This document shows positions 20,160 to 32,375 of a stretch of DNA of 64,000 nucleotides, piece after piece. The stretch's first letter is position 1. Every line of letters starts with the position of its first letter. The stretch comes from Mesorhabditis belari (taxonomy: Eukaryota > Nematoda > Chromadorea > Rhabditida > Rhabditidae). The DNA lies in assembly GCA_958450365.1 (NCBI GenBank), contig CAUEEP010000864.1, positions 248,001-312,000 of the forward strand, written 5' to 3'. A program made the position numbers and the translations under genes. The notes beneath the pieces were generated by a model. That model was not told the DNA's origin. It did not search any database and saw only the letters and a program-made list of their open reading frames with translations.

Positions 20160-21900
20160 CTTACTAAGTAAACATCCAGCAAAATAGATATTAAAAGGTT
20201 GCACCCTACCTTTTTAAAGGTTACCCCATACTTTTTGAGAGAATGGTGCCATCCTCAACAATTCTACTTATCTCCACTTCCAGTTGATCGATCAAACACA
20301 AGTTATTTTAAAAACAGGGTTTTCCAATAATATATGATTCTAAATCTTAAAACTTTTTCTGGAATACTTTCCTCTATTTCATTTGTAGCTAGTAAAGTGG
20401 AAGTGAATTTTCGGCCACAGCACCGGCATCTTCAAGTAAATGTCTGGTCAGAATTGACTATTGAAAAATATTAGGATCAGAAGAGTCTCGAGATACCAAG
20501 ACTCGAACCTAGGACGCTTTTTCGAAAAGATTATTTAAAGACAAATCAAGCCAAGAAGATCAGGCTTATAAGTCAATAAACCATCTAATTAAACTCTTAA
20601 ATTCAAGCAAAAATAACAAGGAAAGTAAGGAGAGAAAATTGTTAAGGAAGTCAATTGATCGAATTAGCCTTTTTCGAAGGCTTTTCAAAACTTTGAAAAA
20701 TAAGAAGTGATGAAGAAATGGGAAGATTCCTTAGGGAAGTGGTGAGAATTGGCCAAATTAGGTCTCGTGATAGCGGGAAGAAAACTAGAAAAAGCTGGAA
20801 AAAGGCAAATCTGAAAACACGGCAGAAACTTAGAGAAGAAATTGGAGAAGACTGGAGGGGTAAAGCGAAAAGCGAAGCGTGTCCCCTCCTTAAAGGAGTT
20901 CGGATGGAATGAATCGGAGAGTCTAGCTAACTGATTCGTTCCTCAGGGTTTTTCCCAAATAAGTGAATGAGAAGCCCCAATCAAGTCCTTGACCCGCATA
21001 GTTCCCTTGGATTGTCTTTGGCAAGATTCTCAATTCCGAGGATAGAGATTTCACCAATGCCTTGATAAACGCCCACTTGATCACCCGAATTAGGGAAATC
21101 TAGGAGAGAAGCGGAACTTCAAAAACAGGTCAAGCCGGGAACTATCAACTATACAACCATCTTAAGTGCCAATAGCCATGTTAAGTCCCAGCTTCAAGCG
21201 AAGCGACTAGAAAAAACAAGAGAGAAAATTTTTCAAGAAAGTAAATTTATTTGAAGGCTTTGGCTTCAAAATTTCGGAAAATGAGAAGAAATGAGGAATA
21301 AATGGGAAGATTTTAAGGAAGCGGTGAGAATTGGCTAAATTAAATCTTTAATTAAAAAAATTCAAGCAAGGAGCTAAAAATGTACGCAATGGAAAACCTG
21401 TAAACACACGAGAAACGTGGAGGAAAAGAGAAGAAATTGCAGGGAGAGGCGAAAGGAAGGGCCTTTTTTGAGATACCGAAATAAAGAGCTCCTTCAAACC
21501 TCCTTTAGGCTTTAGGAAGAGAAACTAGGCGAAGATGGTGGACGATGGCCAAAAACGGTTTAGAAAAAATTCAGAGCTTATTTTAACAACATAATACGAT
21601 CAGCCTAAGCGCTGTTTTGTTTGCGCTGTTTTTTTTGCGCTTTTGTGCGTGATTAGAAAAATTGTGTATCGAAAGAAATAGTTCAAAAACACATCTTTCC
21701 TGGTTACAACAGGTACTATTAGAAGATAAATTTCAGAAAAAGCCAGCTGTTACAGCTATTTATTTCATTAATATTTATGCATTAACATTTCACTAAATAT
21801 AGTACCGATTTGGGGTTGAAATAAGACAGGCTCGATAACCAAGTAGTACCTTTATTGATATACCTTTACATGAAAATTTCCCCATTTCTTTCTTTGCAAA
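20160..21900. other. No gene seen; one B-box-like motif
   Basis: Near 20500 the minus strand reads CCTAGGTTCGAGTCTTGG, a tRNA B-box-like motif, with no A box or cloverleaf. The rest is AT-rich without a supported gene; two similar purine-rich segments (20.6-20.9 and 21.2-21.5 kb) look like diverged duplicates of each other. Confidence 0.4.
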
Positions 21901-21937
21901 ATTTCCCCATTTCTTTGCTGTTACTTCTAAAATGCAG

Positions 21938-22000
21938 GCCGGTCCGTCATCGTCAAATGGCACACTTCACCAAAACGGACATCAAGAATGCAACAGAAAG
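21938..22000 (+). other. Duplicated candidate exon
   Basis: A 63 bp stretch lies between AAATGCAG and a GTATGG donor and is open in all useful frames. The same 63 bp, unchanged, occur on the minus strand at 31041-30979 with the same borders. Its conservation and splice borders suggest an exon. The surrounding duplicated block (21.93-22.68 kb and 30.30-31.05 kb) hides whether that is selection or recent copying. Confidence 0.3.
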
Positions 22001-22301
22001 GTATGGATCTAAAAGTTGTAATTTAAATTAGATTTAAATGCTCATTGTATTGCTAAATCTATTGCTGAATCTATTGCTGATTTACGAGATAGTCTAATTG
22101 TTGAGCTGGCTCGAGATGGTCTAATGATTGAGCTAGCTAAGTAAAAGTACACGTAAACAACCTAATTCGGATTTCATAAACACCATTTTCTACAAGAATT
22201 CGTTTTAGGTTGCTTCGAAATCGAAATCGTCAAGCGAACTTGATCTGGAAATCTTGGTATAAACATTTTCTTAATTTGAGAAGAAAATAATGCAATAAAT
22301 A

Positions 22302-22620
22302 ATGAAAAGGAAATTCAAGCCAACTCATGATTCACTCATGCTCAATTCAAAAAAGCGGCTATTTGGCTCCAAAAATCCTCAATTTTTGATTGATGGAATC
22401 AGGGATCTGGGTCTAGGCTTACTTATGGATATTATCGAAATGGCATGCTTATGTTTGCCCGTTCAGATCTCCGCTTCTAGAACAGCAACTGTTCTAGAAA
22501 ATTGTTTCATTGGAAAGTCAAGAATATCAGCTTTTGATTGCTATTTTACATAGCAATATGTAACGACTAAGCAGCTTAAAACCTTTATTGATACTTATCG
22601 ATATCGATAAGCTTTCGATA
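22302..22620 (+). repeat. Block repeated inverted at 30.35-30.70 kb, with exon relic
   Basis: The stretch from 22450 to 22560 aligns with 49085-49185, where an open exon-like frame is preserved (see 49006-49183). Here stops interrupt the corresponding frame. The flank carries GATATCGATAAG palindromes. Confidence 0.55.
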
Positions 22621-22744
22621 TTCGATAGCTAACTAAATCGTAACTCCGATCAATAATTAAGTAACTTTTTAAGGCACTCGCGCCGAAGATGGGGAAAAAG
22701 ACATCGATAAAAATCAAGAATACCTTACTGATTGATAGTTTCTA

Positions 22745-22830
22745 TTTTCTAGAGCTTCCAGAGCTTCTATAGCTACTAGAGCCTCTAGAGCCTCTAGAGC
22801 TTTCAAAGCTTATCTAGAGCTTCCAGAGTG
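22745..22830. repeat. AGCTCTAGAG simple repeat
   Basis: Imperfect units of AGAGCTTCTAGAGCCTCT type. The inverted counterpart is at 48895-48975. Confidence 0.8.
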
Positions 22831-23013
22831 TTTCTATGCGCTTAGGTATCAAATTAAGGTAGAGAGAATAAGTGATTTTTTGAGATATAATACATCTTTT
22901 TAGCATTAACCAGCGCTTAGAAAAAAATTATTAAAAGATGATGATACTCAAGCGCCCAGAAACAGTGTTGTGTTGAGATTGATTTGTTTGAGTGTAATCT
23001 TGGACCGTGGTAC

Positions 23014-23118
23014 CTGTGGAGTATTCGGGGTTCAATATATCATTGGAAAATATCAATACATTTCTCACAATGTTCCAAAGTAAATCTTCGTATCCGTTTG
23101 CTTCAACCGTTTCTTTTT
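23014..23118 (-). other. Candidate exon, copy 1 (unrecognised)
   Basis: A minus-strand 105 bp stretch lies between TTTCACAG and CCACAG|GTACC. It reads KETVEANGYEDLLWNIVRN then VLIFSNDILNPEYS, an amphipathic helical sequence. The same exon at 48616-48720 differs by Gly to Glu and Ser to Phe. It is flanked upstream by a Lys/Arg-rich low-complexity run. I do not recognise it. Confidence 0.4.
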
Positions 23119-23235
23119 CTGTGAAATAAAAAGCTTTCCGAGAATCAATGATCATCAAGTGAGCTTTTTCTCTCCTTTTTCTCCTTTTTCTCCTTTCTCT
23201 CCTTTTTCTCTTCTTTTTCTCTTTTCCACAAATTT

Positions 23236-23532
23236 TTAGCAATTGGCGGGTTTCCAGAAAAAAGAATTGAATTTGTCTTTCACATAAGCATTTATATAAA
23301 TGATAACGGTTAATTTATAACTTGAAAACGTTTTCCGATCGTCAACTTGTAATAAACTTAGCTGCTTTATCGACTTTGCTAAAGGGTGACTCAGCCAGTA
23401 GATGCTACAGTAACCATAACTATAGACACTATCCGTAACCAAGTTACGCGACGTTACTACCTTGCAGTACGAAATATTTTCCACCGTAGTCATCGAGATT
23501 ACTGTAAGCTTGACTATCTGGTATGATATCAC
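23236..23532 (-). repeat. Repeated ORF-bearing block, copy 1
   Basis: A 98-codon minus-strand frame here is shared by 48184-48567 (plus) and 51224-51526 (plus), all with few changes. Some of the changes alter amino acids. It may be a duplicated non-coding segment with a chance frame. The frame shows no domain I know. Confidence 0.35.
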
Positions 23533-24155
23533 AGCTGGATCTGATCACATTCTCTCAATCGTGTACATTTAGACCGGCTTACGATATTCCATCGAATTCT
23601 GTAGAGTACAGTCATTTGCTGTTAGATTTGTGTAACTGTGTATTCGGTTATCTTTGAGAAATTGAAAGTTTTATTTCACAAAAGCCATGTCTATATACAG
23701 TGTTGTGAAATAAAGAAAAGAATCGCATGGATGAATGGATTGGGGAAGGAGGGAAGGGAAGCGAAGAGAGGGAAGACGAGGGAAGATGAGGAAAAAGCAA
23801 GAAAGGGAAGAGGAGCGAAGGGAAGGGATGAGACAAGCGAGTGCCTATATAGAATTCAGAATTGGGGAACGGGGGTGAATGCGAATCAATTGGGACGTTT
23901 AGACCGGCTGAAAGGACAGACAAACGAATGAAATATGATTGCATGAATATGATTGCAGACTTTGCCTGTCTCTCCGCCCGGCCTCATCGTCTCTTTCACA
24001 CAAAGCAATTTTAATAGATACATTTTTTTCCATAAATATACAGAATCATCAATTTTAGGGTGACTTTGGGATTGTGATCTAGATAATTTATGAAATAAAA
24101 GCAATACTTGTAAACTATATTATGAGTTTACAGTTTGAAATCAGTGCCAAACGCG

Positions 24156-24275
24156 TTAGATGGAGAATATTTCTATAGCTCTTCTTTCTATAGCTGTAAA
24201 TTTGCCTTCAGCTTCATTTTGTGCTCGTAAACGCACTACTTCTCGTGCACTAGTCTTCTTGCGAAAACGAGCAGT
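24156..24275 (-). other. Conserved 39-codon 3' ORF, copy 1
   Basis: The minus strand reads TARFRKKTSAREVVRLRAQ then EAEGKFTAIERRAIE, ending in TAA. The plus-strand copy at 47895-48014 has the same length and the same stop, with a few amino-acid changes. It is a basic, helical sequence, perhaps the end of a larger protein. No splice acceptor is visible upstream in either copy. Confidence 0.35.
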
Positions 24276-24778
24276 TTATAGAACGAAAAAAACTATGAAG
24301 AATTCGATGTGCCAGAAGGTGTACGTTTGCAATTTTCAAAAGAGTAATGTCGAAATCCCAAATCACCCTCACATTTGATGAATAAAACAAATAAAACATA
24401 GTAAACAAAACAAAAAAATTTGCATTTAAAATCCCAAAAAATAAAAAAAATGAAAAAATGAAAAGAAAAATGAAAAGAAAATGAAAAGAAACTCGAAAAA
24501 GAAACGTATGCGCCTATTAGAAATTTCTCAGCTTTTTTTTAATGTATCAGAGAAGAAATTTTTGTATAAAAGGAATAATTTACGAATAGTAAAATGAATT
24601 TTGAAATAGAACAGCAAATTCACGGGATAGAATGTACATGGTTTTGTTGTTCTTGCTTTTGATGATGATGAATTGATTCGAAAGGGATTTATCGAAAAAG
24701 GAATTTCGGAAATACACACACTGGGAATCGACGGACAGGCCACAAATAGCATATCATGTGTAGTTGATAGCGAAATTA

Positions 24779-26431
24779 CACTGTGGTGCAAAAGTCCTGA
24801 CCGGTCGCACTGTCCTATCAAGTCTGAACCATTTCGCCAGAAAAAGAACGTTAAAATTTTATGGTAAAAACGTTTTTGGATAGCTTAAACCTTCTACTTA
24901 TATAATCCAAAGAATGAAAGCAATAACATTTTATTTAACAAAAATTTTTGACAATATTCCGAAACGACCCCAAAAAAACATGGTGCAAAAGTCTTGACCG
25001 GTTTTTTATTTCTTGATTTTTTTTTGGTATTTCTTGTCTTTCTGCATAAACTTTTTGGTTCTAATTTTATTTTTTTGAGATGCCAGGACGATATCTATCA
25101 ACGCCTGACAAAGAGAAAATTGTCGAGAATCGAACAAAAGGCGTTCGCGTGAAGAATGTGATGGAAACGTTCAAGTGTTCTGAAAAAACAGTGAGACGTC
25201 TCGTGGCGCAATTCAAATCAAAAGGAAACGTTCATAGAGCCCCAAAAAGAGGTCGACTACCAATTACAACACCAAATGAGGATCGTTCGATCATCAGGGA
25301 GCACCGAATAAACCCTAATCTAACGTCTAGCCATGGGATCAAGAAGTTGAAGGCTGTTTCTGGCAAGGATATTTCCCGATGGAGTCTCAATAGGCGATTG
25401 ATTCGAGCTGAATTACATGCGAGAAGACCAGCGAAACGACCCTTGACGAATGCGAGAACTCGGAAGCTAAGATATGCTTTTGCAAAGAACTACGAGTTTT
25501 GGACTTCCGATGATTGGGCCCGAGTCATTTTCACTGATGAGACTAAAATTAATTTGTACTACCCGGACGGCAACCATTTAATCAGAAGGCCAATTGGACA
25601 AAGTTATAAGCTCAAATACGTTAAACCAACGGTCAAATTCGGCGGTGGGAGCATTATGTTGTGGGGTAAGGGTTCGCCTTACTTTTTACTTACAATCTGT
25701 CTTCTTTAGGCTCGATGAACCGAGGTCTACCGGGGTCCCTAGTGCTTATCAATGGAACTCTTGATGCTCAGGGGTACGAGTCGATCATGGAGAACAACCA
25801 ACTTCCATTTGCCAACGCAAACATGCCACAAGGATGGGCCTTATATCAAGACAACGCCCCATGCCACAAAAGCCAATTACTGATGGGTCGAGTTGTCCGG
25901 CTTACAAATGGAGGTAAAGTTTGCCTGCCCGGCTTTTTTGCTGCTCATCGTGTGGAATTGATCAAAGCACCTCCCTATTCGCCGGATCTGAACGTTATAG
26001 AGCATCTTTGGGCCCATTTAAAAGCCAAACTCAAGGGACGCCGGTTCAACTCAAAGGTCAATGCTTATTTCTTTATCAGAAATGTTTGGAGACAACTTTC
26101 CTTGGGAATTCTACGTGATTTGGTCGACTCGATGCCTAGACGCATCTAGGCAGTCATTGTCGCAAAAGGAGGACCTACGAAGTATTGAATTTTCTTGTGT
26201 TTTCTTGTACCGGTCAAGACTTTTGCACCATGTTTTTTTGAGTCGTTTCGGAATATTGTCAAAAATTTTTGTTAAATAAAATGTTATTGCTTTCATTCTT
26301 TGGATTATAAAAGTAGAAGGTTTAATCTATCCAAAAACGTTTTTACCATAAAATTTTAACGTTCTTTTTCTGGCGAAATGGTTCAGACTTGATAGGACAG
26401 TGCGACCGGTCAGGACTTTTGCACCACAGTG
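24779..26431 (+). mobile_element. Tc1-family DNA transposon, nearly intact
   Basis: The element starts CACTGTGGTGCAAAAGTCCT and ends mirrored (AGGACTTTTGCACCACAGTG), with TA at 24777-24778 and 26432-26433. The inverted repeats are about 230 bp each. A second copy of the terminal motif (GGTGCAAAAGTCTTGACCGG) lies inside each repeat at about 24980-25003 and in mirror at 26209-26232, which recalls the two transposase-binding sites in Tc3 ends. It contains one transposase gene with an intron. The near identity of the two ends suggests recent activity. Confidence 0.95.
25080..26149 (+). CDS. Tc1-family transposase (one intron, late stop)
   Basis: Exon 1 is 25080-25665 and exon 2 is 25710-26149; the 44-nt intron has GTAAGG and TCTTTAG borders. 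They encode about 341 residues. The N-terminus (about 1-115) is a paired-like double HTH with a KRGRLP motif between the two halves. The catalytic DDE domain has Asp153 in IFTDETK, Asp243 in YQDNAPCH and Glu293 in LNVIEHLW. The last two are 49 residues apart, against 34 in classic Tc1 proteins, because of about 15 extra residues after HKSQ; this may be an insertion or a second short intron that I cannot define. A TAG at 26147 cuts the usual end: an in-frame AVIVAKGGPTKY follows the stop. The protein cuts and joins DNA at TA sites in the nucleus. Activity is uncertain. Confidence 0.92.
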
Positions 26432-26507
26432 TATAAGTATAACGAAAATTGATTGGTGATTGGATGGATTAGGTCAGCTTAGGTCAAACAGATCAGGATT
26501 ACGGTAG

Positions 26508-26880
26508 ACTAGGCTGGAGCTAGACTAGGCTACTGGAGCCAGACTAGGCTGCTGGAGCTAGACTAGGCTGCTGGAGCCTGACTAGGCTGGAGCTAGACTA
26601 GGCTGCTGGAGCCTGAGCTGGAGCTAGACTAGGCTGGAGCTAGACTAGGCTGGAGCCAGACTAGGCTGCTGGAGCTAGACTAGGCTACTGGAGCCAGACT
26701 AGGCTGCTGGAGCTAGACTAGGCTGCTGGAGCTAGACTAGGCTGCTGGAGCCTGACTAGGCTGGAGCTAGACTAGGCTGCTGGAGCCTGAGCTGGAGCTA
26801 GACTAGGCTGGAGCTAGACTAGACTCCAATGCTTCAATGGAGCCAGACTAGCCTCCAATGCTTCAATGGAGTCGGACTAA
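26508..26880 (+). repeat. Minisatellite, about 20-bp unit
   Basis: Tandem units GGAGCTAGACTAGGCTGCT with variants (ACTGGAGCC, GCCTGA). A higher-order pattern of about 110 bp repeats twice. The right part degrades into CAATGCTTCAATGGAG units. Confidence 0.95.
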
Positions 26881-27149
26881 AATCCTAGGCTAAGCCAGGC
26901 TTCAATTAAACATCTGTTAACTTGTATGGAAATTTGAGATATCCAATGATAGATGTGAGGATGATTTTTCAATCGATCTAGAGGTGCCAATCAAATCAAA
27001 TGAACCAATCAAATGAATCAAAATAATGACAAAAGAAATGAAAAAGAAATAAAATCGTTCCTGTTGATTGTGGACCCGAGAGAGAATGGTGGGAGAAAGG
27101 GAAGAAATGGCTCAATCGGTGGGAAAACAACCCGAGTTCGGGTCCCTGA

Positions 27150-27256
27150 GTGAGTCTGAGTCTTTTAAACTGAATGCTGAGCCATTCCATATCCCGTTTC
27201 TTCACTTTGTCGAAATTTTCTTCGACACAAGTTGTACACATTTCAATGGGTTTCAC
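27150..27256 (-). other. Candidate exon with CxxC, unrecognised
   Basis: After TTTTTTAAAG the minus strand reads VKPIEMCTTCVEENFDKVKK then RDMEWLSIQF, a charged, protein-like sequence with one CxxC. I found no clear donor. Its single copy and lack of neighbours leave it unassigned. Confidence 0.3.
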
Positions 27257-28094
27257 CTTTAAAAAAGGGAAACACACCGGATTTACAAAAAGGGGGTTTT
27301 TCAGTGATCAAATAGAAACGATATGAAGAAAGAAACGAAAATGGTTTACAAATATTTGAATGAAACTGGATACACATATGTACAAGTCGTTTGTTGTATA
27401 TCTGAATAGCGAGTTCTTTATGAATAGTCCATATTGTGATTGGCGTGCATCGGCTGGGTGTTCCCGTAGGAGCTGAAAATCGAAAAGCGGTCGGATTTAT
27501 GGAAAGCTGGAGTTTTAAGATAAAACAACAAGCAATTTTTCGACACTTAGAAAGATACGGAATCGATTGGAAAGGGATGGAAAGGTAGAAAGATAGAAAA
27601 TCGAATTAAAATCCTTCCATATCTTTCTATTCGAAATTCGATTAGAAAGATATGGAAAATAGGGCGAGTCTTGTTCACAGTTGAAATCTTGGCGAAATTG
27701 TTGTTTACAGGGACTGGGCGCCATTTGTTCACAGTTGACTTCTAGGGGCGATTGTCGTTCATCTTGCTTGCTTGCTCATAGTTGACAACTAGGCGCCTTT
27801 GCTTTTCACAGTTGACATCTAGGTGTTATTATTGTTCACAGTGGACAGCTATGCGCATAAAGTCTTGAATATAAAGCATAGACATTAGATATTTAGGCTA
27901 GATATTCTTTTTAGATTTAAATTATACCTTAATTATTTAAATTATATTATATTATTGAATAAATTCTACTTCACAGTCCGGCAGTTTTCAATTCACCACC
28001 CCAGTATCCGGTACGTAATTACGGAAATTACGTCTATTGTTATAAAAAGTTGTCTGTGATATTAACCTCAGTGCAATAAATTTATTAGAAAAAA

Positions 28095-28775
28095 TTAAAG
28101 CTTCTTCATGCGTCGTCGTCCGTTCGAATGTTCACATTTATCGACCGTGTCGAATTGGCTGAAAGAAAAGGTTTTGAAAAGAAAAAAGATTTGATAGAGT
28201 ACCAAAATCTGGGTGGTAGACAGTTTTTCTTTATCTAACAATGAGGAGCCTTCAACTTGATTTCTTTAGCAAAATTTCAAATAATCATTTGTTGCTGTGG
28301 ATTTTTCCACGTAATCTCAAGCAATCAAATGTAAATTTTCACCAGAAACGTTTATAAATAAGATGAATTGAATCAGAACAAAGCAGAAGTTATTCAATTC
28401 GGATTTCAACGGGTCTTATTCATCTTTCAATTCAATTCAATTCCGATCTGAGTCCTTTTTGATCCGAATTTAATAAGATCTGATCGATCCAAGTGCTTTT
28501 CTGTTTGGGTTGAGAATGCAAAACAGAACTTACACATTGCTCGAAGACTGCTGGTCAAGCGGATCTCCCAAACTCAGTTTCACTTTGCTGTAGAAAGGGC
28601 GATCATTTGGAGTCGAAACAAAATAGTAACACGCTCTTTGCTCTCCCTAAAAGAAGAAAATAAAATTTGTTTTTTCTGCTGATTGTGCCGATTACTAGGA
28701 TTTCTAAACTCAAATTTAAATAGATCCAAAATTTTCAACTCATTTACCGATTCTCCGCATGTGTAGTTGACCCTG
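28095..28775 (-). pseudogene. Gene X, minus-strand copy
   Basis: Exons are about 28771-28747 (VNYTCGES), 28646-28534 (113 bp, as in other copies) and 28158-28095 (QFDTVDKCEHSN, GRRRMKKL, TAA). It differs from the plus copies by Tyr to Asp and Pro to Arg in the last exon and by 3' intron changes. It is thus the most diverged copy, yet the frame is open throughout. A mariner-like end (CCGGCAGTTTTCAATTCACC) lies just downstream near 27980. Confidence 0.65.
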
Positions 28776-28799
28776 AGATAGAATTCCATGCTTGGGCTC

Positions 28800-30295
28800 C
28801 AGTCGGAATCGTCATGAGTTAGTAGAGTGCAACTCGCTGAAACGTTTTGATATTCTCGAGACAGTACTTCATTTTTTGCAGACTTTATTGTATTAAGTTG
28901 GCCGACAAGTCTTTAGACACCATTTAAAAAGCTATTTAGAAAGAAACAATTCACTTTTTACTTCACGATTTGCTCCATAAGAAAGGCTTGATATTTTTCT
29001 ATAAAATATTGTTGAAATCTTAAGAAATGTTTTGTTTCTGGTTTTTTTTTGTTCTGAGGTGTGAACTTGGCCAGAGCGAGGACTCGATAGCGCGATTCAG
29101 ACACTTTCGTCCAAAGAAATCTATTTTAATGCCAATAGAAAAAAAGAGCGCAAAAAGCTAGATTTATAGCCAAATTTTCAGAACAATCTGTTCAGCCAAT
29201 TCCTATTTTTAGCCAATTTATATCACTTTTATCAAATTTTAGCAAAAACGAGTTTTTGCGCTCGGATTCTCTTAGAAATGGGCCCAGATTGGCATAAAAA
29301 AAGATAGAAAAGTGTATAATATTTTCTATTTATGGTTTTATTTAAAGCAAACCGTAGGCAAATTGGCGAACTTTTCATTTATAAACAAATTTTGAATAGA
29401 AAAAGTTAGGTGTATAACCAATTTTCAGAAGAATTGATTAAACCAATTCTTTTATATAACTTTTTATCGAATTTAAAGCAAAAACAAGTTTTTGCGTTCC
29501 GATTTTCTTGGAAGCGCGCCCAGATTGACGTGAAAAAGATAGAAAAGTGTATAATAAAGATCTTCTATTTGAAGCAAACTATTAATCAATTCATTGGCTT
29601 TTCATTTAAAAAACAGATTTATGACAAAGTGTCCAAAGAATTTTCGGCCAAGCTAATATCTGTAAGCAGAAATTCTTTTAAAAGATTCACAACCGCAGAA
29701 AGTTTTTAAGATTTTAAGTACTTGATTTTAGGTTCCATTGCCTATCCATTAACCCATTAAAACTTGTCTAGAAGCTGATCACTCAAAAAGTGACCAAGTA
29801 CTTCGGCCGAAGAAATCTCTCACTTTTCTACCTGAAGATCACGCTGATTTTTTTGTCAAAAACTTTTTGGAATATAGTCAAGTTTATGAAAAAAATCTGG
29901 GAAGAATTCATGGCTTGGTTTTTGAGAAATCACCCTGTAAACTTATTCTACGAACTCAACCTAAGCAGAATTTTACACTAATTCCGATGCTGCTAATCGT
30001 TTTTGCAAAATGATTCGGAAACACGAGGAATCTGGCAAACAAGTTTGAGATCAATAGGGCAAAAAAGGGGGTTAAATGTCAAAAATCAGTCCCTATATAA
30101 GGCTTCTTTCGCCGTGCCAGTTCCATATAAGGCTTCGTTCACCGTCTCGAAATATGAGCTACTGGTGTCGTGGATAAGAGTCTTATTTCCAAAACAAGCT
30201 ATCAATCTTTGGATCGGTTTCGATTCCTTTCTTTTGTTTTGATTTTATTTTGATGTTTAACCGCTCGGTTTAAAAAACTTTTACCGAGAACTTTC
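28800..30295. other. Repeat-rich, no supported gene
   Basis: A 350 bp segment (about 29455-29810) is repeated in the same orientation at 31060-31405. Open frames inside it are shifted by one base between the copies, which argues against coding. 30165-30295 matches 8755-8890 inverted. Confidence 0.6.
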
Positions 30296-31050
30296 TCGTG
30301 GGTGAGTGCCTTAAAAAGTTACTTAATTATTGATCGGAGTTACGATTTAGTTAGCTATCGAATATCGAAAGCTTATCGATATCGATAAGTATCAATAAAG
30401 GTTTTAAGGTGCTTAGTCATTACATATTGCTATGTAAAATAGCAATCAAAAGCTGATACTCTTGACTTTCCAATGAAACAATTTTCTAGAACAGTTGCTG
30501 TTCTAGAAGCGGAGATCTGAACGGGCAAACATAAGCATGCCATTTCGATAATATCCATAAGTAAGCCTAGACCCAGATCCCTGATTCCATCAATCAAAAA
30601 TTGAGGATTTTTGGAGCCAAAATAGCCGCTTTTTTTGAATTGAGCATGAGTGAATCATGAGTTGGCTTGAATTTCCTTTTCATTATTTATTGCATTATTT
30701 TCTTCTCAAATTAAGAAAATGTTTATACCAAGATTTCCAGATCAAGTTCGCTTGACGATTTCGAAGCAACCTAAAACGAATTCTTGTAGAAAATGGTGTT
30801 TATGAAATCCGAATTAGGTTGTTTACGTGTACTTTTACTTAGCTAGCTCAATCATTAGACCATCTCGAGCCAGCTCAACAATTAGACTATCTCGTAAATC
30901 AGGAATAGATTCAGCAATAGATTTAGCAATACAATGAGCATTTAAATCTAATTTAAATTACAACTTTTAGATCCATACCTTTCTGTTGCATTCTTGATGT
31001 CCGTTTTGGTGAAGTGTGCCATTTGACGATGACGGACCGGCCTGCATTTT
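30295..31050. repeat. Inverted copy of about 21937-22690
   Basis: Near-identical reverse complement of the 21.94-22.69 kb block, including the duplicated candidate exon and the ATCGATATCGAT region. It separates the two direct 350 bp repeats, as if inserted into one of them. Confidence 0.85.
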
Positions 31051-32375
31051 AGATATATAACTTTATCGAATTTAAAGCAAAAACAAGTTTTTGCGTTCCG
31101 ATTTTCTTGGAAGCGCGCCCAGATTGACGTGAAAAGATAGAAAAGTGTATAATAAAGATCTTCTATTTGAAGCAAACTATTAATCAATTCATTGGCTTTT
31201 CATTTAAAAAACAGATTTATGACAAAGTGTCCAAAGAATTTTCGGCCAAGCTAATATCTGTAAGCAGAAATTCTTTTAAAAGATTCACAACCGCAGAAAG
31301 TTTTTAAGATTTTAAGTACTTGATTTTAGGTTCCATTGCCTATCCATTAACCCATTAAAACTTGTCTAGAAGCTGATCACTCAAAAAGTGACCAAGTACT
31401 TCGGCCTTGAATGCCAGCCAAAAAAAGTGACCAAGCTTCTTGAATTATAGGTAAATTTGATAAATATTTCTACCCTCTCTTGCAAAACACGTTCATTTTG
31501 CAGTCTTTCTTCTTAGTTCAAGACTATTTTCCCACTCACTCCTAATCGCTTTCCGATTTTCACAAAAAAGTTTATAAAAAAGAGTCGACAAATTGAGTCC
31601 AAGTCATTTTCCCTAGCTGATCGTTTTCTTGTTCAGTTTTCTTCACTGAAATCTTATAGAAAAAGCTGTTGGCTTTGAAGTTTTTGAAGAACGTTTTTGG
31701 CAAAAAAGAAGACAAGTTTCATTCATAATAGATTTCTTTGGAGTATTTATACAAGCATATTTGGAATACTAAAGCAAGCAGTGCTTTCAGGAAAAATAAA
31801 TACATTTTGATGTCATTCTATTTTTACATTGAATTGGCTATTTACTGATTCTATTATCGATATTAGAATAACTCTTGAAAGTTTCAAAAAAAGTGATGAC
31901 ACAAAAGACAAAAAGATGTAATCAAAGATTCTAAAAAAACCGAAGCCAAGCACTTTGGTTGGTTATCAAACACAGAAACCATGGTGAAAAATAGAAAAAT
32001 TATTAATTTTAAAATAGAATTTTTTGATTTTTGAAATTTGATTTTTTATTTACTTCATAAACCCCGCATAAAAGCCTCACTGCTCGTCATCGCAGTCTTA
32101 AAGCGAAAAGTAAAATCTATTAGCATTTATACTCCTTTTTGGTCCCTAGCTCTCGCTCTTACCAATTCCAAGCGTTCTAATTAAATCTCGCGCCCTAGGG
32201 CAATAGCCGTCAATGCCAATGGCTTCATGGTAATAAAAAGGCATCCCTCAGACAAGAACGTGTTATTTGTTCGAAAACCATCAACAATGCGCCAACAACA
32301 AAGTTCGGGGATGCCTTAAAATTACTTTACTGAAAAGTCATGTATTAAAGGTAGTGATTATTCCAAAGGTAGTGA

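Noticed and set aside
23648..23944. Pro/Ser-rich ORFs at 23.65-23.94 kb on both strands
   Set aside because: A purine-rich GGGAAG stretch keeps both strands open; no splice borders or homology.
29410..29709. 99-codon ORF in the 29.4 kb repeat
   Set aside because: The direct-repeat copy at 31.06 kb has a one-base shift in the same stretch; repeat sequence rather than gene.
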